64,000 nt of DNA from CAYLNL01 sp964385175 (lineage in GTDB: Bacteria > Bacteroidota > Bacteroidia > Flavobacteriales > Flavobacteriaceae). Below are positions 36,460-44,495 of this stretch, piece after piece. Within the stretch, counting starts at the first letter, position 1. Every line of letters begins with the position of its first letter. Location of the stretch: assembly GCA_964385175.1 (NCBI GenBank), contig CAYLNL010000001.1:186001-250000 (forward strand). Reading direction: 5' to 3'. The translations under genes and the position numbers were made by a program. The notes below the pieces were generated by a model. That model was given only the letters and a program-made list of their open reading frames with translations, was not told the DNA's origin and searched no databases.

Positions 36460-37424
36460 ACCTCTACCCCTTACAATTTCATCCTATATATAAAGAACGC
36501 ATTTGGGGCGGAAATAAACTACGTGAAGTTCTTGGCAAAAACACCCCCGGCGGCGACATAGGGGAGAGCTGGGAAATAAGCGCCGTGCCCGGTAACTACT
36601 CTATTGTTTCTAATGGGACTCTTGCGGGAAAATCTCTCCAGCAACTTATAATTGAATACGGGGAGCAGCTTCTCGGGAAAAAGAATTACCACAAATTTGG
36701 CCTATCCTTTCCCATCCTCATAAAATTTATAGACGCCCGCCAAGACCTGTCCGTTCAACTCCATCCCAATGACCGGCTGGCGCAGGAACGCCACCAGTGC
36801 TGCGGGAAAACCGAAATGTGGTACATTTTGCAGGCAGATGAAGCCTCTCGCCTCATTATAGGGTTTGCGAGAGATATAACCAAAGAAGAATATAAACATC
36901 ACTTAGAAACCAATACTCTCCCCGAAATCCTCAATTATGAAACGGTAGCCCAGGGAGATGCCTTTTTCATAAACCCTGGAAAAATACACGCCATAGGCGC
37001 CGGCATACTACTGGCAGAAATTCAGCAAACTTCTGATATTACCTATCGTGTGTATGATTATAATCGCACCGATAAAGACGGTAAGCCCCGCGAATTGCAT
37101 ACCCAACTGGCATGGGAGGCAATGGACTATACCCGGCACCATGATTATAAACTATCTTATAAAAAGAAGACCAATGTCCCCAACCTTCTGGCGCAATGCC
37201 CCTACTTTACTACTGCCTATCTTTCTCTTGCCGGTAGGCTCACACAAACGCTTGCAGAACGAGACAGTTTCACCATTTATATTTGTGTAGAAGGGCAGGC
37301 TACTGTGACTACTGCCGATACCGCAGAAACCATTCGGAAAGGAGAAACCCTTTTGCTCCCCGCCTCTATAGAACAGGTAATGCTAACTGCTGAAAAAGCA
37401 TCGCTGCTGGAGGTCTATATCTGA
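36456..37424 (+). CDS. manA: Mannose-6-phosphate isomerase, class I
   Basis: 322 residues, short form. Interconverts fructose 6-phosphate and mannose 6-phosphate for surface glycan precursors. Zinc ligands are visible in VQLHPND and KTEMWYIL (His, Glu), with the later INPGKIHAIGAG His, and the catalytic Arg in TYRVYDYNRTD. The start overlaps the PTPS stop (ATGA), making a three-gene operon with idi. The C-terminal cupin lobe is complete. Confidence 0.95.
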   Translation: MNLYPLQFHPIYKERIWGGNKLREVLGKNTPGGDIGESWEISAVPGNYSIVSNGTLAGKSLQQLIIEYGEQLLGKKNYHKFGLSFPILIKFIDARQDLSVQLHPNDRLAQERHQCCGKTEMWYILQADEASRLIIGFARDITKEEYKHHLETNTLPEILNYETVAQGDAFFINPGKIHAIGAGILLAEIQQTSDITYRVYDYNRTDKDGKPRELHTQLAWEAMDYTRHHDYKLSYKKKTNVPNLLAQCPYFTTAYLSLAGRLTQTLAERDSFTIYICVEGQATVTTADTAETIRKGETLLLPASIEQVMLTAEKASLLEVYI

Positions 37425-37456
37425 TTTTTCTTATTTAGAGGAGTGTTGAACGACTA

Positions 37457-37474
37457 AAATCGCCTGTGCGATTT
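37457..37474 (+). terminator. Hairpin after manA
   Basis: Perfect 7-bp stem AAATCGC/GCGATTT with a CTGT tetraloop, 32 bases after the manA stop. No T-run follows; possible terminator or 3'-end structure of the idi operon mRNA. Confidence 0.4.
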
Positions 37475-37618
37475 CAAGGATAGTATAGTTCTCATTCTTT
37501 TTCTCAAACTGGAGATACTGTAACTTTTTACAACCCATTGCATCTCTTACAACATTACAAATTCATCTTTTAACGTATTTTTGGCATACTTTTTTACATA
37601 CTTACAGAAATTTGCACC

Positions 37619-40540
37619 ATGCAGCGTATCTATATACCCATACTATTTCTTCTTTTGTTGGTAAAAACCGGCGTTGCCCAACGCACACACCCCGCTCTCC
37701 CGGTTGGTGAAGACACCAAACGGCAAGAGTGGATAGCTACCCAATATAGCCGTATGTCTCTTAGGGAAAAAATAGGGCAACTTTTTATGGTGGACGTTTT
37801 TTCAGAAAAAGATACCGCTCATACCAATGCGGTAAAAAAACTAATAGCAAACTACCAGGTAGGCGGGCTTATTTTTTCTAAAGGTGGACCCGTGAGGCAG
37901 GCAACCCTCACCAACGAATGCCAGAAACTATCTAAAACCCCTCTCCTCATTGCAATGGACGCAGAATGGGGGCTGGCGATGCGGTTAGATTCTACCTTTG
38001 CGTATCCCTGGAATATGACGCTGGGCGCCGTGGAAGACCCATCCCTTATTGAAAAAGTGGGCTTTCGTATAGGGGCACACCTAAAACGTATGGGCGTACA
38101 CCTTAATTTCGCTCCTGATGTGGACATTAATACCAACCCGAAAAACCCCATCATTGGCAACCGCGCCTTTGGCGAAGATAGGGAAAACGTTACCCAAAAA
38201 GCGCTGGCATTCACCCGGGGCATGCAGAAAGCTGGTGTACTGGCTTGTGCCAAACATTTTCCCGGCCATGGCGATACGGAAACAGATTCGCATAAAGCGC
38301 TTCCAACCATAGCTTTTTCTAAAGAGCGAATAGACAGCGTGGAACTCTACCCATACAGAGAACTCATTAAAGAAAAAATAGCTTCTGTAATGGTAGGGCA
38401 CCTCAACGTTCCCAGCCTGGAAAATCGCGAAAGTTATCCATCTTCCCTTTCAGAACCCATTATAACGCATCTCTTAAAAGAACAAATGGGGTATGGGGGG
38501 CTCATTATCACCGATGCACTGAATATGAAAGGCGTATCGGGCTATACTACTCCCGGAGAAGTAGATCTTGCCGCTTTTTTAGCAGGGAACGATATGCTCC
38601 TCATGTCAGAAGACGTTCCCAAAGCCATAGAAAAACTCGAAGAAGCGTATCGTGCAAACACCGTTACCGAAGAACGCCTCGCCTATTCTGTAAAAAAAAT
38701 CCTGGAAACTAAATACAACGCCGGGCTCTATAAATACCAGCCGGTGCCACTGAAAAACCTTGCAGAGGACTTACATACCCTGGAAGATGATTTACTCTAT
38801 GACGAAATTGCAGAAAATGCCATTACGCTTATAAAAAATGAAGATGCTATTTTGCCTGTTAAAACTCTCGAAGATAAAAAAATTGCATACATACACATGG
38901 GAGATGCCGAGGGCAGCTACTTTTTGCAGGCTCTGCAAAAATATGCCCCGGTTGATGAGATACATGCCTCTATGTTAGATGAACTTCTAACAAAGTTAGA
39001 TGCGTATAACCTGGTAATTATAGGCTTGCACCGTTCTGACAAAACTCCGTGGAGAGCATACCAGTTTACCGACCAGGAATTGGTATGGCTCTATGAAATT
39101 GCACGGGCGAAAAAAGTGCTGTTAAATGTTTTTGTGAAACCCTACAGCCTCTTAAATCTCGTTTCTACCGAAAATATAGAAGGTATTGTGGTGAGTTACC
39201 AAAACAGCCGCCAGATGCAGGAAAAATCTGCCCAGGCAATTTTCGGAGCGCTGCCGGTTCGCGGCATTCTCCCGGTAACCGCCCATGAAAACTTCCCCGT
39301 AAATACATCGCTCAAAACCAATTCGCTCTCCAGGCTACAATATGGTATTCCCGAAAGCGTGGGGATGAGTTCTCAAAAACTCGCCGCTATTGATGTGATG
39401 ATGAAACAAGCCATAGACTCTGCCATGATTCCCGGCGCCCAGGTGCTGGTAGCCCGCAAAGGGAAAGTAATTTATCACAAAGCCTTTGGCAAACCAACCT
39501 ATAACTCCCAACAGCCTGTACGGCTCACCGATATATATGATGTGGCTTCTATGACTAAGATTCTCGCTACGCTTCCCCTGGTTATGGAATTGGAAGAAGC
39601 GGGGAAAGTAACCCTGCAAACCCGCCTGAAAACCCTATTGCCCGAATTGAAAAACACCAATAAAGCCGATTTATCTGTTTTAGAAATTCTCTCTCATTAT
39701 GCCAAATTAAAACCCTGGATACCTTTCTACATAAAAACCTTAGACCCGGTTTCTAAAAAGCCTCTTGACAGGTATTACCAAACCTCACCTTCCCCTGATT
39801 TCAATGTCAAAGTGGCTGAAAATCTCTACATGCGAACCGACTACCAGGATTCTATTTTTAAACGGGTAGCCGATACGGATTTGGAGACTAAGCTGGAATA
39901 TAAATACAGCGATTTGGCATTTTTTATCCTGAAACGCTATATAGAGCATGTGTATGGAAAAACCCAGGACAAAATAATATGGAATCACCTGTATAACCCT
40001 TTGGGCGCTTACCGCACGGGCTATAATCCACTCGAAAAATTTGGTAAAGAAGATATTATTCCTTCAGAAGAAGACAATTATTTCCGCTACCAGACCATTC
40101 AGGGCTACGTGCACGATATGGGTGCCGCCATGCAGGGGGGCGTGGGCGGACACGCGGGCTTGTTTACCACTGCTAACGACGTGGCGAAAATTATGCAACT
40201 CTACCTGCAAAAAGGATTTTACGGTGGTAAACGCTATTTTAAGCAGGAAACGATAGACAAATTCAACAAATGCTACTATTGCGAAAACAACAACCGGCGA
40301 GGTGTGGGTTTTGATAAACCGGAAGGACGCCATAAAGGACCCACCTGTGGCTGTGTGTCCATGACCAGTTTTGGGCATAGCGGCTTCACAGGTACATACA
40401 CATGGGCAGACCCGGAAAGCGAAATCGTTTATGTATTTTTGTCTAACCGTACCTATCCCACAGCCGAAAACCGTAAACTCATCACCGCCAATGTCCGTAC
40501 AGAAGTGCAACAGATTATATATGATGCGATAGAAGAATGA
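37619..40540 (+). CDS. GH3 beta-N-acetylhexosaminidase fused to serine hydrolase (beta-lactamase fold)
   Basis: 973 residues with a signal peptide (about 1-20). Residues 30-390 are a GH3 domain: KHFPGHGDTETDSH and the catalytic nucleophile Asp299 in IITDALNMKGVSG, NagZ-like. A GH3 C-terminal domain follows. From about 580 on there is a class C beta-lactamase/DD-peptidase-like domain: SMTK (Ser644, Lys647), KYSD as the YxN-type motif, and FGHSGFTGTY near the end. Likely periplasmic cleavage of muropeptides, one domain for sugar and one for peptide. This fusion recurs in Bacteroidota; activity of the second domain is inferred. Confidence 0.92.
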   Translation: MQRIYIPILFLLLLVKTGVAQRTHPALPVGEDTKRQEWIATQYSRMSLREKIGQLFMVDVFSEKDTAHTNAVKKLIANYQVGGLIFSKGGPVRQATLTNECQKLSKTPLLIAMDAEWGLAMRLDSTFAYPWNMTLGAVEDPSLIEKVGFRIGAHLKRMGVHLNFAPDVDINTNPKNPIIGNRAFGEDRENVTQKALAFTRGMQKAGVLACAKHFPGHGDTETDSHKALPTIAFSKERIDSVELYPYRELIKEKIASVMVGHLNVPSLENRESYPSSLSEPIITHLLKEQMGYGGLIITDALNMKGVSGYTTPGEVDLAAFLAGNDMLLMSEDVPKAIEKLEEAYRANTVTEERLAYSVKKILETKYNAGLYKYQPVPLKNLAEDLHTLEDDLLYDEIAENAITLIKNEDAILPVKTLEDKKIAYIHMGDAEGSYFLQALQKYAPVDEIHASMLDELLTKLDAYNLVIIGLHRSDKTPWRAYQFTDQELVWLYEIARAKKVLLNVFVKPYSLLNLVSTENIEGIVVSYQNSRQMQEKSAQAIFGALPVRGILPVTAHENFPVNTSLKTNSLSRLQYGIPESVGMSSQKLAAIDVMMKQAIDSAMIPGAQVLVARKGKVIYHKAFGKPTYNSQQPVRLTDIYDVASMTKILATLPLVMELEEAGKVTLQTRLKTLLPELKNTNKADLSVLEILSHYAKLKPWIPFYIKTLDPVSKKPLDRYYQTSPSPDFNVKVAENLYMRTDYQDSIFKRVADTDLETKLEYKYSDLAFFILKRYIEHVYGKTQDKIIWNHLYNPLGAYRTGYNPLEKFGKEDIIPSEEDNYFRYQTIQGYVHDMGAAMQGGVGGHAGLFTTANDVAKIMQLYLQKGFYGGKRYFKQETIDKFNKCYYCENNNRRGVGFDKPEGRHKGPTCGCVSMTSFGHSGFTGTYTWADPESEIVYVFLSNRTYPTAENRKLITANVRTEVQQIIYDAIEE

Positions 40541-40749
40541 GAAACCGTATCATGCAGGAAGACAGTATAAAACCTCACCAATGGGTGGACGCTTCTAAAG
40601 AAAAAGCGGGCGCAAGAGAATGCCCTGACAAAGAGCAAAACGCAAACAATTATCTTTTTGAGAACAATCTTCCTGCAAATAATTCCTCCTCTGAGAGGGG
40701 GAAGGGTTACGGGCAGACTCCTTTAAAAAAGAGAAAACCGGGAGAATAA
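40537..40749 (+). CDS. Doubtful small ORF overlapping the GH3 fusion gene stop
   Basis: 70 residues, highly polar, rich in Lys, Asn and Glu, no motif and no hydrophobic core. Its ATG overlaps the upstream stop as ATGA, which is the only positive sign. Composition looks like translated spacer and I recognise no homologue, so a chance ORF is at least as likely. Confidence 0.25.
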   Translation: MRNRIMQEDSIKPHQWVDASKEKAGARECPDKEQNANNYLFENNLPANNSSSERGKGYGQTPLKKRKPGE

Positions 40750-40879
40750 CCTGGCGGTATAGTATGGAAAGGATTTAAAAGGGAAATATCTTTAAAACTA
40801 AAAGCAAAGAAAGAGCGATAGTATAGCTGCTTTTTTGCTAAAGAAAAAATAGAAACACATCATATTTAATCCGAACCAC

Positions 40880-42007
40880 GTGAAAATAGCTATTGTATGT
40901 TATCCCACCTTCGGCGGAAGCGGCGTAGTCGCCACCGAACTCGGCATAGCCCTTGCCGGTAAGGGGCACGAAATCCACTTTATCACCTACAAACAACCCG
41001 TGCGGCTTTCTTTGCTGGGCAGTAACATCCATTTCCATGAAGTGCATGTTCCCGAATACCCGCTCTTCCATTACCAGCCCTACGAACTCGCCTTGTCCAG
41101 CAAGCTGGTAGATATGGTGAAATTGTACAATATAGAATTGCTCCACGTACACTATGCCATACCCCATGCCTATGCCGGCTATATGGCGAAAAAAATGCTA
41201 CAGGAAGAAGGTATTTCGCTCCCCATGGTAACCACGCTGCACGGTACGGATATTACGCTGGTGGGAAATCATCCTTTTTATAAACCGGCCGTAACCTTCA
41301 GCATCAACAAGTCTGATGTGGTTACCTCCGTTTCTCAAAGCCTGAAAGACGATACGCTCCGACTTTTTGACATCAAAAAAGAAATTCACGTAATTCCCAA
41401 CTTTATAGATACCTCTAAATATCACCGTCAGTTTACCGACTGCCAGCGCAGCATGATGGCGCAACCCGATGAAAAAATCATTACCCACATCAGCAATTTC
41501 CGGAAGGTGAAGCGAATCCCCGATGTTATTCGCATTTTTCACATCATACAACAACATATCCCTTCCCGTTTGCTCATGGTGGGAGAAGGACCCGAAAAAG
41601 AAAAAGCCGAATACCTCTGCCAAACGCTGGGTATAGCCGATAAGGTGCTCTTTTTGGGCAACAGCAATGAAATTGACAAGATTTTGTGCTTTTCTGACCT
41701 GTTGCTGCTGCCTTCCGAAACCGAAAGCTTTGGGCTGGTGGCATTAGAAGCTATGGCGAACGGGGTTCCCGTAATCTCCAGCAACTCTGGTGGTTTGCCG
41801 GAAGTAAACGTACAAGGGGTTTCCGGGTTTTTGAGCGAGGTGGGCCATGTGGAAGATATGGCAAAAAATGCGTTGGCTGTCTTGCAGAACCAAACTCTCC
41901 AGCTAAAATTCAGCCAACAGGCAAAAGAACAGGCGGCTCGTTTTGATATTTCTCGTATTGTGCCTATGTATGAGTCTATTTATCAAATGGCGTTTACACT
42001 GGTATAG
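40880..42007 (+). CDS. bshA: N-acetyl-alpha-D-glucosaminyl L-malate synthase
   Basis: 375 residues, GTG start at 40880 chosen because the GT-B N-terminus MKIAIVCYPTFGGSGVV follows at once. GT4 glycosyltransferase making GlcNAc-malate, the first step of bacillithiol. Diagnostic are HVHYAIPHAYAGYMAKKML, LHGTDITLVG, VSQSLKDDT, PNFID, and the C-terminal ETESFGLVALEAMANGVPV containing the EX7E motif. bshB/bshC are not in the window. Presence of bacillithiol is consistent with many Bacteroidota. Confidence 0.95.
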   Translation: MKIAIVCYPTFGGSGVVATELGIALAGKGHEIHFITYKQPVRLSLLGSNIHFHEVHVPEYPLFHYQPYELALSSKLVDMVKLYNIELLHVHYAIPHAYAGYMAKKMLQEEGISLPMVTTLHGTDITLVGNHPFYKPAVTFSINKSDVVTSVSQSLKDDTLRLFDIKKEIHVIPNFIDTSKYHRQFTDCQRSMMAQPDEKIITHISNFRKVKRIPDVIRIFHIIQQHIPSRLLMVGEGPEKEKAEYLCQTLGIADKVLFLGNSNEIDKILCFSDLLLLPSETESFGLVALEAMANGVPVISSNSGGLPEVNVQGVSGFLSEVGHVEDMAKNALAVLQNQTLQLKFSQQAKEQAARFDISRIVPMYESIYQMAFTLV

Positions 42008-42054
42008 TTCTTATTCTTATAGCATGAAAGAGGCGGGAAGACTTATTTTTTATC

Positions 42055-42140
42055 TTCTCACAGATAGCACGGAAAGGCACAGAAGAAGTTGTTTTTATAC
42101 TCTCACAATAGCGCGGAAAGGCACAGAAAAGTAGTTTTAC
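42055..42140. repeat. Two-copy imperfect tandem repeat
   Basis: A unit of about 44 bases appears twice in a row. Both copies contain CTCACA, ATAGC, CGGAAAGGCACAGAA and AGT.GTTTT; they differ by small indels and substitutions. Located in the 275-base gap between bshA and the tRNA cluster; not coding. Confidence 0.6.
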
Positions 42141-42213
42141 ATTATGATGCTTTTCGGTGTATGATGGTTTTTTGGAGGACGCTACGAGGGTTAAAAAAAA
42201 TTTCGGAAAAAAT

Positions 42214-42243
42214 TTTGTATAAAAAAATAAATCCGTACATTTG
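42214..42243 (+). promoter_or_regulatory. tRNA/tuf cluster promoter
   Basis: TTTG (42214-42217), an 18-base spacer, then TACATTTG (42236-42243): a near-ideal -33/-7 pair for Bacteroidota sigma. Transcription would begin near 42249, 35 bases before the first tRNA. Confidence 0.75.
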
Positions 42244-42246
42244 CAG

Positions 42247-42270
42247 TCCGTTTGAAAAGACGGGTTTTTT
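42247..42270 (+). terminator. Hairpin with T-run in tRNA operon leader
   Basis: CCGTTT/AGACGG stem with a GAAA tetraloop (42248-42263), then GTTTTTT. It has the shape of an intrinsic terminator yet lies at the predicted 5' end of the tRNA transcript. Confidence 0.5.
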
Positions 42271-42282
42271 ATTGAAAAAAAA

Positions 42283-42356
42283 GCCGATATAGCTCAGTTG
42301 GCTAGAGCACGTGATTTGTAATCTCGGGGTCGTGGGTTCGAATCCCTCTATCGGCT
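42283..42356 (+). tRNA. tRNA-Thr (TGT)
   Basis: Acceptor GCCGATA/TATCGGC is perfect; D-stem GCTC/GAGC; anticodon loop TTTGTAA gives TGT; T-loop TTCGAAT. No encoded CCA. Anticodon stem CGTGA/TCTCG and T-stem GTGGG/CCCTC each contain a U-U mismatch, which is unusual for a functional tRNA. Confidence 0.93.
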
Positions 42357-42376
42357 CTGAGTTTTTAAAGTTTATC

Positions 42377-42461
42377 GGGGAGATACTCAAGCGGCCAACG
42401 AGGGCAGACTGTAAATCTGTTGGTTTTACCTTCGCAGGTTCGAATCCTGCTCTCCCCACCA
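42377..42461 (+). tRNA. tRNA-Tyr (GTA)
   Basis: Class II tRNA with long variable arm. Acceptor GGGGAGA/TCTCCCC, anticodon loop CTGTAAA (GTA), T-stem GCAGG/CCTGC, and an encoded CCA end (42459-42461). It begins 20 bases after tRNA-Thr. Confidence 0.96.
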
Positions 42462-42571
42462 GTGGTTTTGAGAAGAAAATTTTGACCGACTCAAATCAAC
42501 TAAAGAGTAAAGGGCTCGGGACTGGTAAAATATAGAAACGTTCATTAACATACTAATAATAGAAAATTGTA

Positions 42572-42710
42572 AACCTGTAATTGTCAGCGAATAGATTTCT
42601 GGATTTTATAGTGCACAAATCTAACATCGCAATTTACTATAGATTGCAAGTGAGAGTAACTAATGTGGTAGCCTGTCAAGAGGCAAATTCCAAAATAGAT
42701 GTTACAGGTT
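42572..42710 (+). ncRNA. Candidate structured RNA between tRNA-Tyr and tRNA-Gly
   Basis: Closing 9-bp stem AACCTGTAA (42572-42580)/TTACAGGTT (42702-42710) encloses three hairpins in order: TAGATTT/AAATCTA (42592-42623, 7 bp), GCAATTT/AGATTGC (42629-42647, 7 bp with one G-U), and GCCT/AGGC (42671-42684). No coding frame is seen. It may be a processed spacer RNA or only a folded spacer in the precursor transcript. Confidence 0.4.
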
Positions 42711-42733
42711 CATTAGCTATTGAGAAGAGATAA

Positions 42734-42809
42734 GCGGGAGTAGCTCAGATGGTAGAGCGTCAGCCTTCCAAGCTGAATGTCGCGGGTTCGAATCCCGTCT
42801 CCCGCTCCA
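42734..42809 (+). tRNA. tRNA-Gly (TCC)
   Basis: Acceptor GCGGGAG/CTCCCGC, D-stem GCTC/GAGC, anticodon arm TCAGC-CTTCCAA-GCTGA (anticodon TCC), T-loop TTCGAAT, encoded CCA at 42807-42809. Confidence 0.97.
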
Positions 42810-42813
42810 GAAG

Positions 42814-42885
42814 GCCGATGTAGCTCAGGGGTAGAGCGTTTCCTTGGTAAGGAAGAGGTCACGGGTTCAATTCCCGTCATTGGCT
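42814..42885 (+). tRNA. tRNA-Thr (GGT)
   Basis: Acceptor GCCGATG/CATTGGC with one G-U pair, D-stem GCTC/GAGC, anticodon loop TTGGTAA (GGT), T-stem ACGGG/CCCGT. No encoded CCA. Starts four bases after the tRNA-Gly CCA and lies 57 bases before tuf. Confidence 0.96.
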
Positions 42886-42942
42886 CACAGACAAATAAAA
42901 ATTTAAATACTAATTATAAACTAAGACTAAAATTATTACATC

Positions 42943-44130
42943 ATGGCAAAGGAAACATTCGATCGTTCCAAACCACATTTAAATATTGGTACTATTGGAC
43001 ACGTAGATCACGGTAAAACTACCTTAACGGCGGCTATTACCAGAGTATTAGCAGAAAAAGGACTTGCACAAATGCGCTCTTTTGATTCTATTGATAATGC
43101 TCCTGAAGAACGAGAAAGAGGGATTACTATCAATACATCTCACGTAGAATATCAAACTGAGAAGCGACATTATGCACACGTAGATTGCCCCGGCCACGCA
43201 GATTATGTGAAAAACATGGTTACTGGCGCTGCCCAGATGGATGGAGCTATTTTAGTAGTAGCTGCTACAGATGGTCCTATGCCACAAACCCGCGAACATA
43301 TTCTCTTGGGTCGCCAGGTAGGTGTTCCACGCATTGTGGTTTTTATGAATAAGGTGGATATGGTGGATGATGAGGAACTCTTAGAGCTGGTTGAAATTGA
43401 AATTAGAGAATTATTAAGTTTCTATGAGTATGATGGCGATAATACCCCTGTTATTAGAGGCTCTGCTTTAGGAGCGCTTAACGGCGACTCTAAATGGGTT
43501 AAAAGCATCTTAGATTTAATGGATGCGGTTGATAGCTGGATTGAATTGCCTAAAAGAGATATTGAAAAAGATTTTCTAATGCCTGTAGAAGATGTATTTA
43601 CTATCACCGGGCGTGGTACAGTGGCTACCGGACGAATTGAAACAGGTGTTGCCAGAACCGGCGACCCCGTTGAAATTATTGGTATGGGCGCAGATAAATT
43701 AACTTCTACTATTACCGGGGTAGAGATGTTTCGCAAAATTCTTGACCGTGGCGAGGCAGGAGATAATGTGGGAATTCTTTTAAGAGGTATTGAAAAATCT
43801 GATATAAGAAGAGGAATGGTTATATGTAAACCCGGCTCTATAAAGCCACATGCTAAATTTAAGGCAGAGGTTTATATCCTTAAAAAAGAAGAGGGAGGAA
43901 GACATACCTCTTTCCATAACAATTACCGCCCCCAATTCTATGTTCGTACTACAGACGTAACGGGAACTATTAGTTTGCCAAGCGGTGTGGAAATGGTGAT
44001 GCCTGGTGATAACCTCACTATCCAGGTTGACCTTATTCAGCCCATAGCGCTAAATGTAGGATTACGATTCGCCATCCGCGAAGGAGGCAGAACGGTAGGT
44101 GCCGGGCAGGTTACTGAAATTTTAGATTAA
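42943..44130 (+). CDS. tuf: Elongation factor Tu
   Basis: 395 residues. GTPase that brings aminoacyl-tRNA to the ribosome. G1 is GHVDHGKT (19-26), switch I includes RGITINTSH, G3 is DCPGHADY, G4 is NKVDMVDDEE, and domains 2 and 3 are complete to VGAGQVTEILD. No fusA or rpsL neighbours; instead tuf sits between tRNA-Thr and tRNA-Trp, the tufB-like arrangement, and is probably co-transcribed with the tRNAs. A hairpin follows the stop. Confidence 0.99.
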   Translation: MAKETFDRSKPHLNIGTIGHVDHGKTTLTAAITRVLAEKGLAQMRSFDSIDNAPEERERGITINTSHVEYQTEKRHYAHVDCPGHADYVKNMVTGAAQMDGAILVVAATDGPMPQTREHILLGRQVGVPRIVVFMNKVDMVDDEELLELVEIEIRELLSFYEYDGDNTPVIRGSALGALNGDSKWVKSILDLMDAVDSWIELPKRDIEKDFLMPVEDVFTITGRGTVATGRIETGVARTGDPVEIIGMGADKLTSTITGVEMFRKILDRGEAGDNVGILLRGIEKSDIRRGMVICKPGSIKPHAKFKAEVYILKKEEGGRHTSFHNNYRPQFYVRTTDVTGTISLPSGVEMVMPGDNLTIQVDLIQPIALNVGLRFAIREGGRTVGAGQVTEILD

Positions 44131-44151
44131 AAGATTTTTTTGATGATTAAC

Positions 44152-44187
44152 AAGCGCTTCAAAACCTTGTTTGAGGGCGAGGCGCTT
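44152..44187 (+). terminator. Hairpin between tuf and tRNA-Trp
   Basis: Outer stem AAGCGC/GCGCTT and inner stem TCAAA/TTTGA with an internal loop, followed by TTAAAAAT. It could partly terminate tuf transcription or be a processing site before tRNA-Trp at 44196. Confidence 0.5.
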
Positions 44188-44195
44188 TTAAAAAT

Positions 44196-44268
44196 ACGGG
44201 TGTAGCTCAGCTGGTAGAGCACTGGTCTCCAAAACCAGGTGTCGGGAGTTCGAATCTCTCCTCCCGTG
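44196..44268 (+). tRNA. tRNA-Trp (CCA)
   Basis: D-stem GCTC/GAGC, anticodon arm CTGGT-CTCCAAA-ACCAG (anticodon CCA), T-loop TTCGAAT, G discriminator. The acceptor stem ACGGGTG/CTCCCGT has a U6-U67 mismatch. Located between tuf and secE as is usual. Confidence 0.94.
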
Positions 44269-44297
44269 CATCCTGAAGAAGGATAAAAGAAATATAG

Positions 44298-44483
44298 ATG
44301 CTAACGTATATAAAAGAATCGTACAAAGAACTTACCACCAATGTAAAGTGGCTATCATGGGCGGAAGCGCAGAAATTAATGGTTGTTGTAGCCGTTTTTT
44401 CTCTCCTGTTTTCATTAGCCACCTGGGGGGTAGATACTGCTTTTTCGAAGCTTATGCAATTATATTTCCAGTTTATCAACTAA
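44298..44483 (+). CDS. secE: Preprotein translocase subunit SecE
   Basis: 61 residues, the short single-helix form. Amphipathic N-terminus with YIKESYKELTTNVKWLSWAE, then one transmembrane helix (about 28-48). Clamps SecY in the inner membrane. Located in its typical slot 12 bases before nusG. Confidence 0.95.
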   Translation: MLTYIKESYKELTTNVKWLSWAEAQKLMVVVAVFSLLFSLATWGVDTAFSKLMQLYFQFIN

Positions 44484-44495
44484 GCAACAACGGGT

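Noticed and set aside
44207..44479. Minus-strand frame over tRNA-Trp and secE
   Set aside because: Overlaps a clear tRNA and secE; shadow frame.
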